Below are positions 8,554 to 16,508 of a stretch of 30,899 nucleotides of DNA, in pieces; position 1 is the first letter of the stretch, and the number at the start of each line of letters is the position of its first letter. Source of the stretch: JAQVSH01 sp964451605 (GTDB lineage: Bacteria > Bacteroidota > Bacteroidia > Bacteroidales > UBA4181); assembly GCA_964451605.1 (NCBI GenBank), contig CAYVJA010000033.1, positions 1 through 30,899 of the forward strand, in the 5' to 3' direction. Both the position numbers and the translations under genes were made by a program. Under the pieces are notes generated by a model. That model ran no database searches. It saw only the letters and a program-made list of their open reading frames with translations, and had not been told where the DNA came from.

Positions 8554-8900
8554 AAAACCTCTTCCTCTCCATCGCCACGCTCAAAACAGATGGGCTCACC
8601 ATCTCGATCGATGCCTCTTTAACGGGGATGGAGCGCATTACAGTGAATGGGGTCGAGGTTTCGAAGAAAAGAAGTTTTTTTGGCACAGAACACCGCTTCC
8701 AGACCCGCAGTGGAGAAGTGGTCAATAAGTACATCCTGAAAACCGGATACGGTTTGTATGGATTCACCATGAACCTTTCGCGAAACAACGACCCCATTCT
8801 CATTATGCCCAAAAACGGCCCCACAATGTGGGCCGTTGCCGCGGTGCTCGTAGCCGTAATACTCATCCTGACCTACCTGCTCCTCACCACCTTCCTGTAA
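8550..8900 (+). CDS. small C-tail-anchored membrane protein, unknown function
   Basis: A 116-residue protein whose start codon overlaps the ThuA stop in an ATGA, which implies translational coupling. There is no signal peptide. Residues 1-90 look like a beta-rich soluble domain, with short strands around GLTISID, GMERITVNG, HRFQTRSGEV and YGFTMNLSRNN. Residues about 93-115 form a single hydrophobic helix ending at the C-terminus. This suggests a cytoplasmic domain tethered to the inner membrane. I do not recognise a family. Being the last gene of a unit whose other products are exported, it might act in sensing or housekeeping for that unit, but no function is claimed. Confidence 0.72.
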   Translation: MKNLFLSIATLKTDGLTISIDASLTGMERITVNGVEVSKKRSFFGTEHRFQTRSGEVVNKYILKTGYGLYGFTMNLSRNNDPILIMPKNGPTMWAVAAVLVAVILILTYLLLTTFL

Positions 8901-8940
8901 CCACCCTGCCACACCGTTTCATCCGCACATCAGAGCATCC

Positions 8941-8994
8941 GCGCGAAGCGCATTCACCATTAACCATTCACCATTAACCATTTGCGCGAAGCGC
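8941..8994. repeat. nested direct repeats in the convergent junction
   Basis: GCGCGAAGCGC occurs at 8941-8951 and again at 8984-8994. Between them CATTCACCATTAAC is repeated in tandem (8951-8964 and 8965-8978). The GCGCGAAGCGC units can each form a short GCGC/GCGC hairpin with a GAA loop. AGAGCA/CACCAGAGCATC units flank both sides. This is non-coding and unlike the rest of the window, where gaps between genes are plain. Confidence 0.7.
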
Positions 8995-9005
8995 ACCAGA
9001 GCATC

Positions 9006-9057
9006 AGAGAAGTGGCAACAATAATGCGCACTAGCACATTATTGTTGCCACTTCTCT
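9006..9057. terminator. perfect 21-bp inverted repeat, possible bidirectional terminator
   Basis: The left arm at 9006-9026 and the right arm at 9037-9057 are exact reverse complements, with a 10-base loop (CGCACTAGCA) between them. It lies between two convergent genes, where a long stem-loop could end transcription from both sides. No clear run of T follows on the plus strand beyond a few bases. The right arm is coding: it holds the last codons (KEKWQQ) and stop of the glutaminase-like gene. The left arm is thus an inverted copy of that gene's end. Confidence 0.55.
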
Positions 9058-10202
9058 TTCAGCAGTTTCATATAAAACCCTCCCACTACCGAACGCGCCT
9101 GAAACCCTACCTTCTTAGGCTCTACGGTTTCGAACCAGTCGGACATAGGCACCCGGTCGGTGGTCTCGTTGTAAAAGAGGTGAATGGGATCGGTTAATGC
9201 CTGGAAGGTCTCCTGATCCTTTGCCATTGAGGCAGTCCAGACAATCCAGTCCGACTTGGTGTAGGTACGACGGCTGTCGAGAGGCAGCCCATAGCGGTTC
9301 TGTCTTGTCAGATACCAGGCCAGCTCTTTTTCCATCACCTCAGGGGGGAAAAGATCAAAGCCGAGCAGTTGGTCCCAAACCAGATTATATTTCTGACTCC
9401 ATGTGCCGGGACCATCAAAGGTGAGTCGGTAATGGTCTCCATCCAAAGCCATTTTGGTCCACTGTTCTGCCATCTTTTTGGCTGCATCGGTATAGGTAGC
9501 GGCTATTGAATCTTTTTTCAGCATTCGGGCCAAACGGCCATAGGAGGCTATACCCATAATGGCCTTTGCCGAAAGATTCGCATTATGCGCCAAGTGTCCG
9601 GCAAAATCGTCCGTACAAAGCTGATTTTCAGGATCTAAACCCTTTTCAAGCAGATAATCGGCCCAGGTAGATAACACCTCCCAATGGGCTGCAGCATAGT
9701 CGGCACTCTTCTCGGCTTTGGCTATGGCGGCCATCAGAATCAACATATTTCCTGCCTCCTCTACGGGCATGTCCTCGCCATAGGTCTGGCCGTTAGCCTT
9801 AGGATAGGTACCCACATCATGAGCGGGAAAAGGCTTGGTCCATTTTCCACTCTCCGAATAGTACAGGATGGAATTCATCATCCCCTTCAACAACAAGGGA
9901 TTATAGTAAAGAAAAAGCGGAGCCGAGGGGTACGTTATATCGACAGTCCCAATAGAACCGTTGCTAAAATTCTCTTTCGAAAAGAAGAGCGGTTCTCCCT
10001 CACCGTTCCGAACCAGTTTGTGAGCTGCAATCGCCTGCCTGTATGCCAAAACACACATTTCGGCATACTTTTCGCCTCCCGCTGCCATACAATCCTTCCA
10101 GAGTTGATTATCGAACACAATAGCCTCTCTGCGAACCTTCCGGTGATCGTGAGAAGCGCTCACCAAATATCGTCCATCTTTACCTCTCCTTCCTTTTTCC
10201 AC
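9039..10202 (-). pseudogene. glutaminase-like DUF4965 protein, 3' part after a frameshift
   Basis: This frame holds the C-terminal half of the glutaminase-like enzyme whose first half is at 10160-11569. Homologous sequence begins at about LVSASHDHRKVRREAIV (10166 downward), runs through AGGEKYAEMCVLAYRQAIAAHKL and FPAHDVGTYPKANGQTYGEDMPVEE, and ends with the six-hairpin region (TWSQKYNLVWDQLLGFDLFP, then PMSDWFET). The residues before LVSAS from 10202 are out-of-frame translation and not real. Adding one T in the TTT at 10165-10167 (minus-strand reading) joins the halves as ...KMDDILVSASHDHR..., giving 843 residues, the normal family length. The family is named after fungal glutaminase A; its true substrate in Bacteroidota is unclear. 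Its 3' end forms one arm of the inverted repeat. Confidence 0.85.
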
Positions 10203-11569
10203 CAGGCCATCCTGCGATCGCCAAAGAACTCTACTGAGAAAAGATCATCATACCCAAGCAGCAAAAAGCCCGATTTGGGAGAACCCTCAACCGTTCCCAA
10301 AAGCTCGGAACAGGCCATCACCGGAATACTCTCTGCCATAGATGCTACAAAAGCCGTATCGCGATGGCTCTTCAGCCGGCCCTCTTTTACAAACTGCTGT
10401 TTTATAGAAGCATACCCGCCCATTTCGTAGGTAATGGAGGGCAAAGAGGGCGATGACAAATATAAATAGCCCCAGTCGATCCGACGATTGTCGCCAACTT
10501 TCTGAAGAACCGGTTGTTCTGTAGTACCGCTGCGCAGGTAGGGTTGACTGCCGGCTTTACCCGCCTCCAGCTTCACCGTTTGGGAGAGATCGTCTACTGC
10601 CCATTCAGGGGTAACATCAAAAAAGATTTCCACAGAATGAGGTAACCCATCGTTCGAAACCACTTCGTAATCGATGTATCCTATGGGTCTCGAAAGAAGA
10701 TCAAGATTAGAAGGGAGCAAGGGCGAAGTGAAAGTCAACTTCAGATTGACAGGGCCGCAGGTAAACCCGTAATGGGTAGCAGTGGCCGAAAGAGAAACGG
10801 AGTTCTGAACGGCTGTTTCGGGAAATACAATGGGAAGATCACTTTCGGTAAAGATGCCGAAATCCACATATCCGCCGCCCGTACGATTATGACAATGTAC
10901 AGCAATAACACTCTTTTCGCCCGGAGGCAACAGGTGCCGAAGTGAATCGAGCGACAGAACCACATTCTGTCTCCACTCATATCCGGTAGCAACCAGTTTT
11001 ACCCCATTCAGGTAGAGCTCAAAGATATCGTCGTGCGAATAGACCAGATAAAGGGGTTTTTCGCTACTGAAACTGTCAGGGGTAAATTCGCGACGTACCC
11101 ATATGTCCTGTGTCTCCCAGGGTGTCACAACCACCGACTGATCGGCAGTGCCGAACGAGCCCTTTCCCTCCATCCACCCTTCGGCCTTAAAATCGGGCAA
11201 TTCCCAGCCTCTGGCCGGCTCTGAAAGGAGATACTTTGCATCCCAGCCTCCAAGATTGGCCATAGGAAGAAGACTTTTGCGGGGAAGCTCCTCCTTCCCT
11301 AAGAAGCGATACGCCTTTCCGTCTACCCGCAATGCACCGACCATTCCGTACCGGGTTCCGGTCCAGTGACGCACCACATCATCGTAAAGCTGATCGCTTA
11401 TCGACCATGCGCTGGTATAGGGGTCGAGCGAGATAAGGGGATAGGCGGGTGCCCTGAGATTTTTTGTCACAGTCGCCTCGGGCAGACTCGGTGAACAGGC
11501 CTCCAGGAGAAGAAACGAGGAAAGAAGTCCAATGAGAAGGAGGCCTAAATAGGTGTTAGATAATCTCAT
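10160..11569 (-). pseudogene. glutaminase-like DUF4964/DUF5127/DUF4965 protein, 5' part before a frameshift
   Basis: This 469-residue frame is the first half of a glutaminase-like enzyme broken by a one-base shift. It starts with a signal peptide and a Cys25 in LLEACSP, so the product was probably a lipoprotein. The DUF4964 region (APAYPLISLDPYTSAWSISDQL) is followed by a DUF5127 beta domain carrying FTPDSFSSEKPLYLVYSHDDIFELYLNG and GEKSVIAVHCHN. The start of DUF4965 is at about 350 onward, with RRIDWGYLYLSSP and GYDDLFSVEFFGDRRMAWWKK. It ends at a TGA (10160-10162) right after KMDDIW. It begins 2 bases after the GH92 stop, so it is the last gene of the operon. The break may be a homopolymer sequencing error rather than true gene loss. 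Confidence 0.85.
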
Positions 11570-11571
11570 AA

Positions 11572-13773
11572 TTACAGGTTTTCAGGCGAAACGGGATGTG
11601 AAGTCATGGTAAAAACAAGGTTCCCGCCGGCCAGGATTTGCTGATGCGAAAGTTTATATCCCAAAAGAGGAGCTCCGTTAAGGGTAACCGACTCCACATA
11701 TATATTGCTCTCGGAAATGCCACGAGCCTCTATAACAAACCGTTTATTACCGGGTAGTTGAATGGTTAATTCCGGGAATTGCGGGGCTCCGATAACATAT
11801 TCGCCTCCACAGGGATCGACCGGATAGAACCCCATCCCCGAAAAGAGATACCACGCCGACATCTGTCCGCAATCGTCATTACCGCAAAGCCCGTCGGGGC
11901 GGTTCTGATATTGGGTACCGAAAATCTTTCGGATCAACGCCTGAGTGGCCGAAGGTTTTCCAGCAAGCGTGTAGATATAGGCCACATGATGGCTGGGTTC
12001 ATTGCCATGGGCATACTGCCCGATGAGTCCGGTCACGTCGGCCGAATGGCCCTCGACCGTTGAGTCCATTGTGAAGAGCGTGTCGAGTTTGGCAATACAG
12101 GCCTCCTTTCCGCCCATCAACGCAATCAAACCCTCTATATCGTGCTGTACATGCCAGGTGTATTGCCAGGCATTGCCCTCGGTATAATCGCCACCCACAG
12201 TGGCATGGGTATTGAACAGAGCCTGGAAGGGGGTTCGCCAGTTACCCGAGCTGTCGCGCCCGCGCATCAGGCGGGTTTCTGAATCGAAAAGATTCTTGTA
12301 GTAGTTGGCCCGATTGCCAAAAAAGAGAGCATCGTCGGTTTTCCCCAGAGCCTCGGCAAAGCGGGCAGCACAGGCATCGTCATAGACCGACTCGAGCGTC
12401 CTCGAAACCGACTCAACAGGAATCAGATCGAAGGGATAGTAGCCATATTTGTCGTACATATCCCAGGGAGAGTTTCGGTGGTTCTGCGTAAGCGATTGCT
12501 TAACGGCCTGATAAGCCTCTTCTGCATCAAAACCCCTGAATCCCTTCAGATAGGCATCCACAATCACCGGCACGGCATGGTTGGCAATCATACAGTAGTT
12601 CTCCTGCCCCCAAAGAGTCCAGATGGGGAGAAAACCCTGAGCACGATGGTGGGCAATCAGGGTATTGACAAAGGCATCTACTTTCTCGGGAAGCAACAGG
12701 GTATAGAGCGGGTGTGCCGCCCTGTAGGTATCCCACAACGAAAGCGTCGAAAAATAGTCGCCTCCGGCAGCACTGGCCACCTTCCCGTCGACACCCGTGT
12801 ATTGCCCATCGGCATCGGCAATATTGGTAGGCTGAATCAAAAGATGATACATCGATGTATAGAAGTTCTCTTTCTGCAGATCACTGCCCTCAATACGGAT
12901 ACGATTCAAATAGCCGTTCCAGGCCTTCCTGGCCCGGTTGCGGCATTTAGCAAAGCTCTCCGATTTCACTTCAGCCTCAAGATGTGCCGTGGCAGCCGCT
13001 TCACTGACGGTAGAGAAGGCTATCTTTACCTCCACCTCTCTTTTTGACTCGGGGAAACGGAGCAGAAAACGGGGAGCCTTTTCAAAGCGGTTGCGTTTTT
13101 CCAGCCGGATGGTATCAGAAAAGGGGGTGTCCAGCCAGATGGCAAAGTAGTAGGTTCGTTCCACCCAATAACGGGTACATGCCATCCCGGTCAGGATTTG
13201 TCTGTTATGAAAGGAGACCCGGCTTGTAAGCACATGCCGGGATACCTGAGCCGGGTCGCCGGTTAGTCCACTCTGAAAATCGAGCAACAAACCGGGAACC
13301 TCTCCTTTGGGATAGGTAAAGCGGTAATATGCCGACCGGGCAGCAGCTGTCACTTCAGCTTTTACCCCGAAGTCGGAAAGAAAAACCGAGTAATAGCCGG
13401 GCGATGCAGTCTCGCCGGTCTTGTCGAACCGACTTGGGAGCGAAGATGAATCCGGATTCCCGGTAAAAGGCTGAATCAACAAATCGCCCAGATCCATCCA
13501 CCCGGTACCATTCAGATGGGTCTGCGAAAAACCGTAAATCAGCGAATCGTCGTTCTGATATCCTGAACAATAGCGCCACGAACCGTTCCCGGTTTCAGGG
13601 CTGGACTGAACCAAGCCGAAAGGAACGCAAGCTCCCGGGAAGGTGTGGCCGTTACCCTGGGTTCCGATAAAGGGATTGACATAGGCAGCGGGGTCATCGT
13701 CGGAACGTTGACAAGCCACGCAGCCGGAGAGGAGAAGCACAGCGAGGAGCCCATATAGAGCCATCCGGTTCAT
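11572..13773 (-). CDS. GH92 exo-alpha-mannosidase lipoprotein
   Basis: A 733-residue GH92 enzyme, a calcium-dependent inverting exo-mannosidase family acting on alpha-mannosides such as N-glycan or yeast mannan branches. The lipobox LSGC (Cys18) predicts a lipoprotein. The mature protein opens with YVNPFIGTQGNGHTFPGACVPFG, the family's N-terminal signature. TEGNAWQYTW (Glu532) matches the catalytic-acid motif, and GNEPSHHVAY (590-599) and CGNDDCGQMSAWY (630-642) match the metal- and base-bearing region. Linkage preference cannot be read from sequence. The gene starts 6 bases after the DUF2490 stop and ends 2 bases before the glutaminase-like start, so all belong to one transcript. It is odd to find a GH92 behind a VTC-type operon without a SusC/SusD pair nearby. 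Confidence 0.96.
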   Translation of the reverse strand: MNRMALYGLLAVLLLSGCVACQRSDDDPAAYVNPFIGTQGNGHTFPGACVPFGLVQSSPETGNGSWRYCSGYQNDDSLIYGFSQTHLNGTGWMDLGDLLIQPFTGNPDSSSLPSRFDKTGETASPGYYSVFLSDFGVKAEVTAAARSAYYRFTYPKGEVPGLLLDFQSGLTGDPAQVSRHVLTSRVSFHNRQILTGMACTRYWVERTYYFAIWLDTPFSDTIRLEKRNRFEKAPRFLLRFPESKREVEVKIAFSTVSEAAATAHLEAEVKSESFAKCRNRARKAWNGYLNRIRIEGSDLQKENFYTSMYHLLIQPTNIADADGQYTGVDGKVASAAGGDYFSTLSLWDTYRAAHPLYTLLLPEKVDAFVNTLIAHHRAQGFLPIWTLWGQENYCMIANHAVPVIVDAYLKGFRGFDAEEAYQAVKQSLTQNHRNSPWDMYDKYGYYPFDLIPVESVSRTLESVYDDACAARFAEALGKTDDALFFGNRANYYKNLFDSETRLMRGRDSSGNWRTPFQALFNTHATVGGDYTEGNAWQYTWHVQHDIEGLIALMGGKEACIAKLDTLFTMDSTVEGHSADVTGLIGQYAHGNEPSHHVAYIYTLAGKPSATQALIRKIFGTQYQNRPDGLCGNDDCGQMSAWYLFSGMGFYPVDPCGGEYVIGAPQFPELTIQLPGNKRFVIEARGISESNIYVESVTLNGAPLLGYKLSHQQILAGGNLVFTMTSHPVSPENL

Positions 13774-13779
13774 ACCTCG

Positions 13780-14484
13780 TTACATAGAGAAAACATACCC
13801 TACTCCCACACTGTAGGTACGGAGAGGATTGGACACATTCTGCTCACGGTCTAAACGCCAATAGAGCGAGACCGCATTGCGTTTATTCCATTGATACTCC
13901 ATTCCCGCGGTGACTCGCCATGCATCAATAAGATTGGGCGTTTCACGGTTCAGCGGATAGAACACCTCGCAGGAGAGTTCCGGTCGCAGAGGCAGACGAG
14001 GCATCTGATAGCGAACCTGAAGCCGGTTTCGCCAGTAATTACGGGGATTAATCCGGTAATCGCCACGCGACTCATCGCGCAGTGTAGTTTGGATGCGCGA
14101 ACGAAAAGCCATGGTCAGGTTTCGCTTCACCTCCTCTTTGTAGGAAAGTGTAACAGCAAACCGATGCCGGGTCTCGAAATAAGCGTAATCCTCCTCTTTT
14201 CGAATCAGGCTGTAGGCAAAACCCGCTTTCAGTTTTTTTCGAATCAAGCCGTAATCGACACCAATTGTCGATTTTGAGCGGTAAAAATTGGATGCGTTAT
14301 TCGAAAAGATAAACTCCTGCTCAAACGAGGCATCCCACCGCCGAACCAGCGGCATATTCACTTCACCGCTAACGATGGCTGTAAAGTCGTCTTCCTGCGC
14401 CGTCAGTGATAACGGAAGCAACAGAAGAGCCGCCGAAAACCATCGGAGAATATGCCTGCACAGGTTAGCCGGGATTCTGATCAT
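13780..14484 (-). CDS. DUF2490 outer-membrane beta-barrel protein
   Basis: A 234-residue DUF2490-type protein. The signal peptide ends in LSLTAQ-EDD at about residue 30. The rest is a regular run of amphipathic beta strands alternating with charged turns (for example DASFEQEFIFSNN, RHRFAVTLSYKEE, RNRLQVRYQMP, AVSLYWRLDREQN), ending in TYSVGVGYVFSM. This is the pattern of a small outer-membrane barrel of about ten to twelve strands. DUF2490 proteins have no proven role. The start overlaps the end of the DUF4956 gene by 20 bases and the stop is 6 bases before GH92, so translation is probably coupled. It may act as the outer-membrane part of the VTC/DUF4956 system; this is inferred from position. 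Confidence 0.86.
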   Translation of the reverse strand: MIRIPANLCRHILRWFSAALLLLPLSLTAQEDDFTAIVSGEVNMPLVRRWDASFEQEFIFSNNASNFYRSKSTIGVDYGLIRKKLKAGFAYSLIRKEEDYAYFETRHRFAVTLSYKEEVKRNLTMAFRSRIQTTLRDESRGDYRINPRNYWRNRLQVRYQMPRLPLRPELSCEVFYPLNRETPNLIDAWRVTAGMEYQWNKRNAVSLYWRLDREQNVSNPLRTYSVGVGYVFSM

Positions 14485-15202
14485 CGCTGAATTGTTTGAG
14501 TTTTACCATAGTATCAATGGTGCTTACCTCGGCTGAACCGGGATGATAGTAAACCTTCACATACGCCGCATCGCGCAGGAAATCGATGTGTCCTACCTCA
14601 ATGCGGTCGATACGCAATCCGGTTCTTGCCTCCAGATCGGTCTTCAACTCCTGTTCGCGTCCCACCTGAATCAACTCTATCTTATCGTAGAGAATCATCT
14701 TGTAGGAGATGTGGCTCAGGAAAGTGGTACTCTCCATAGCCCAGGTGGCCAAAATGAAGAGCACATTGGTAACACCCAGCACCATTAAAGGCATCCCGGC
14801 ACCTAATCCATTAATAACCGAGATACCAATTACCATAAAGAGATAGGTCATCTCGCGAATAGGCACCATCTCGGTTCGATAACGGATAATCCCGAAGATG
14901 GCAAAAAGTCCCAGCGTAAGTCCCACCTGAATCTTCACACTATCCAACAGATAGAGCAACAGGAAGATGGTTACTGAAAAGAGAATAAAGGTAAAATAGT
15001 AATCGCGGCGTTTGCTCTTCTTGTAGTAGAAAAACTGTATCAGAATCCAGCAAACCAGCAGGTTTGCTGCAAAGTGAACCAGAAGGAGAATAATACCCTG
15101 AAAATCCATAACAGGGCCAAAAATACCGGCAGCTGCGCCTGCAGAGGGGGTTCCGTATTCCGCGGCAATCTCCGGATCGAACATTGGCAAATCTTGAAGC
15201 AT
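14465..15202 (-). CDS. DUF4956 multi-spanning membrane protein
   Basis: A DUF4956 protein, a family that repeatedly neighbours VTC-domain polymerases. From the start chosen here (15202, MLQDLPMFDPEIAAEYG) it has 245 residues. An upstream in-frame Met at 15286 would overlap the VTC gene by 43 bases and add 28 unlikely residues. Four membrane segments are visible (FQGIILLLVHFAANLLVCW, YYFTFILFSVTIFLLLYLL, LFMVIGISVINGLG, VLGVTNVLFILATW). The conserved LFAIFGIIRYRTEMVPIREMTYL motif lies between the second and third. A soluble C-terminal domain of about 90 residues carries RIDRIEVGHIDFLRDAAYVKVYY, a ferredoxin-like pattern probably in the cytoplasm. It may form the membrane channel or anchor for the polymerase product; this is not proven. 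Confidence 0.9.
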   Translation of the reverse strand: MLQDLPMFDPEIAAEYGTPSAGAAAGIFGPVMDFQGIILLLVHFAANLLVCWILIQFFYYKKSKRRDYYFTFILFSVTIFLLLYLLDSVKIQVGLTLGLFAIFGIIRYRTEMVPIREMTYLFMVIGISVINGLGAGMPLMVLGVTNVLFILATWAMESTTFLSHISYKMILYDKIELIQVGREQELKTDLEARTGLRIDRIEVGHIDFLRDAAYVKVYYHPGSAEVSTIDTMVKLKQFSDDQNPG

Positions 15203-15243
15203 TGGGTAGTAGTTTATGTAGTTTAATGGGGTTGAAAAACGAT

Positions 15244-16059
15244 TTACACCTGACTCCGGGCTACGGGTTGTGCGGGCGAATAGCAATCACAATCGGGCGC
15301 TTGACAAAGCCGCTCCAGGTAACGCTCTTTGGGTTTAAAGCGGTTCTGTTTAACATCCGGATCGGTAAGCACAATGCCCATACAATACTTGCTGAACGAT
15401 TTCCGGGGAATGCGCGCCTCCAGCAACAATTGCTGCATCTGCGAAGGGAGATTTCCGTCTTGCTTAATCTCAATCACCACAATCTGAGGAAGATGATAGG
15501 AATAGCCTGTACGGACATTCTTGAATCGAAGATCGAAATCCATGGTAATACGCTCGGTTTTTTCCTTGTTTACCAAGGTAATCCGATAAAATTCGTTATC
15601 AAGACTGGGGTGCAGCGCATCGGGCGAAAAGGGTATAATCTCCTCCAGAAAATGGACGGAATCCTCCTGATCAAAACTCTCGGGAAGCTCCTCCTGCACC
15701 CTGATCCGTAACTTACGGGTCTTCCCCTTATTGTTTTTATTCTTTACCTCCAAAAAAGAGAGCAACGAATCGAGGTAGCTCCTGACCCGCACCTTCTGCC
15801 GGCACAACCGCCGATTATGATGTTCGCGATAGAAAAAGAGGTCGTCGGTATCGAAGTAGCGTGTGCCGTAGTGGGCTGGCGCTACACCATCAATACGCTG
15901 AATGTAATAATAGGGAACAGCCTGCTTCAACACCTCGCCTATCTTCGACACGTTTGCCAGATACTTTGAGTCGGTCCTGTTCATTAAACGAACCTCCGAC
16001 ATCTCTGCAAGGGTGATGGTCTCGAAACCTTCGGGGATGATATGTGTGGGAAAACTCAC
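15244..16059 (-). CDS. VTC-domain polyphosphate polymerase-like protein
   Basis: A 271-residue soluble VTC-domain protein of the CYTH-like triphosphate tunnel fold. In yeast, Vtc4 with this domain makes polyphosphate from ATP. The tunnel residues are present in order: NRTDSKYL (28-35, Lys32), TRYFDTDD (67-73), CRQKVRVRSY (86-95), FLEVKNKNNKGKTRKLRI (102-119), ITMDFDLRF (171-179), VVIEIKQ (194-200) and SKYCMGI (223-229). The basic and acidic pattern needed for triphosphate and metal binding therefore looks complete. The C-terminal 30 residues are rich in Cys, Pro and Arg. It begins 6 bases after the YD-repeat gene stop and lies 41 bases before DUF4956. Polyphosphate synthesis is likely by family; direct activity is unproven for such bacterial forms. 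Confidence 0.93.
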   Translation of the reverse strand: MSFPTHIIPEGFETITLAEMSEVRLMNRTDSKYLANVSKIGEVLKQAVPYYYIQRIDGVAPAHYGTRYFDTDDLFFYREHHNRRLCRQKVRVRSYLDSLLSFLEVKNKNNKGKTRKLRIRVQEELPESFDQEDSVHFLEEIIPFSPDALHPSLDNEFYRITLVNKEKTERITMDFDLRFKNVRTGYSYHLPQIVVIEIKQDGNLPSQMQQLLLEARIPRKSFSKYCMGIVLTDPDVKQNRFKPKERYLERLCQAPDCDCYSPAQPVARSQV

Positions 16060-16065
16060 GCCTGC

Positions 16066-16488
16066 CTATTTTGATTCTGTATAGATATACTCAAACGACT
16101 TGGATGAGTAAAGCTTCCCATTGGGCAGATAGTTGTACTGCATCTTTTTGGAACCGTCTTCATTGTATTCGAATTTCCGGATACGGGTAATCCGGTTACG
16201 ATCGTCGTAAACCACCTGCTTGATACATACGCCCAACGCATTATACTCCGAAGTCACACGCTCTTTCTGACCATACTGGGTATATTCAATCTCTTCGATT
16301 TTTAACCCTCGGTCGTTATAGACGGTTATGTGGTCGAGGAAACGGTTCTTCCCTGCTGTATTCCACTCTTTAACCACCAGATTCTTTCTTCGTTCCTGCT
16401 TAGCCGAAACATCATTATCCTGTGCAACCGCGTTAGAGAACAGACAGAATAAACCCACAAACAAACCGAACAGACTTAATTTTTTCAT
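16066..16488 (-). CDS. secreted YD-like repeat protein
   Basis: A 140-residue exported protein. The signal peptide (MKKLSLFGLFVGLFCLFSNAVAQ) is cleaved after about residue 23. The mature part is made of short beta-hairpin repeats of about 18-22 residues: ITVYNDRGLKIEEIEYTQYGQ, then TSEYNALGVCIKQVVYDDRN, then KFEYNEDGSKKMQYNYLPNG. These resemble YD/RHS-type or YwqK-like repeats, which bind or wrap other molecules; no catalytic motif is seen. The gene is second in the VTC operon, 20 bases after the lipoprotein gene and 6 bases before the polymerase gene. A periplasmic binding or scaffold role for the polymer system is possible but not shown. Confidence 0.8.
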   Translation of the reverse strand: MKKLSLFGLFVGLFCLFSNAVAQDNDVSAKQERRKNLVVKEWNTAGKNRFLDHITVYNDRGLKIEEIEYTQYGQKERVTSEYNALGVCIKQVVYDDRNRITRIRKFEYNEDGSKKMQYNYLPNGKLYSSKSFEYIYTESK

Positions 16489-16508
16489 GTATTAATCACT
16501 AAAGAACA

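Noticed and set aside
8941..9060. CRISPR array or origin in the repeat-rich junction
   Set aside because: Only two copies of each unit exist, spacing is irregular and no cas genes or replication genes are near.
15203..15286. Longer start of the DUF4956 protein at 15286
   Set aside because: It would overlap the VTC gene by 43 bases, and the added residues are the out-of-frame reading of the VTC C-terminus.
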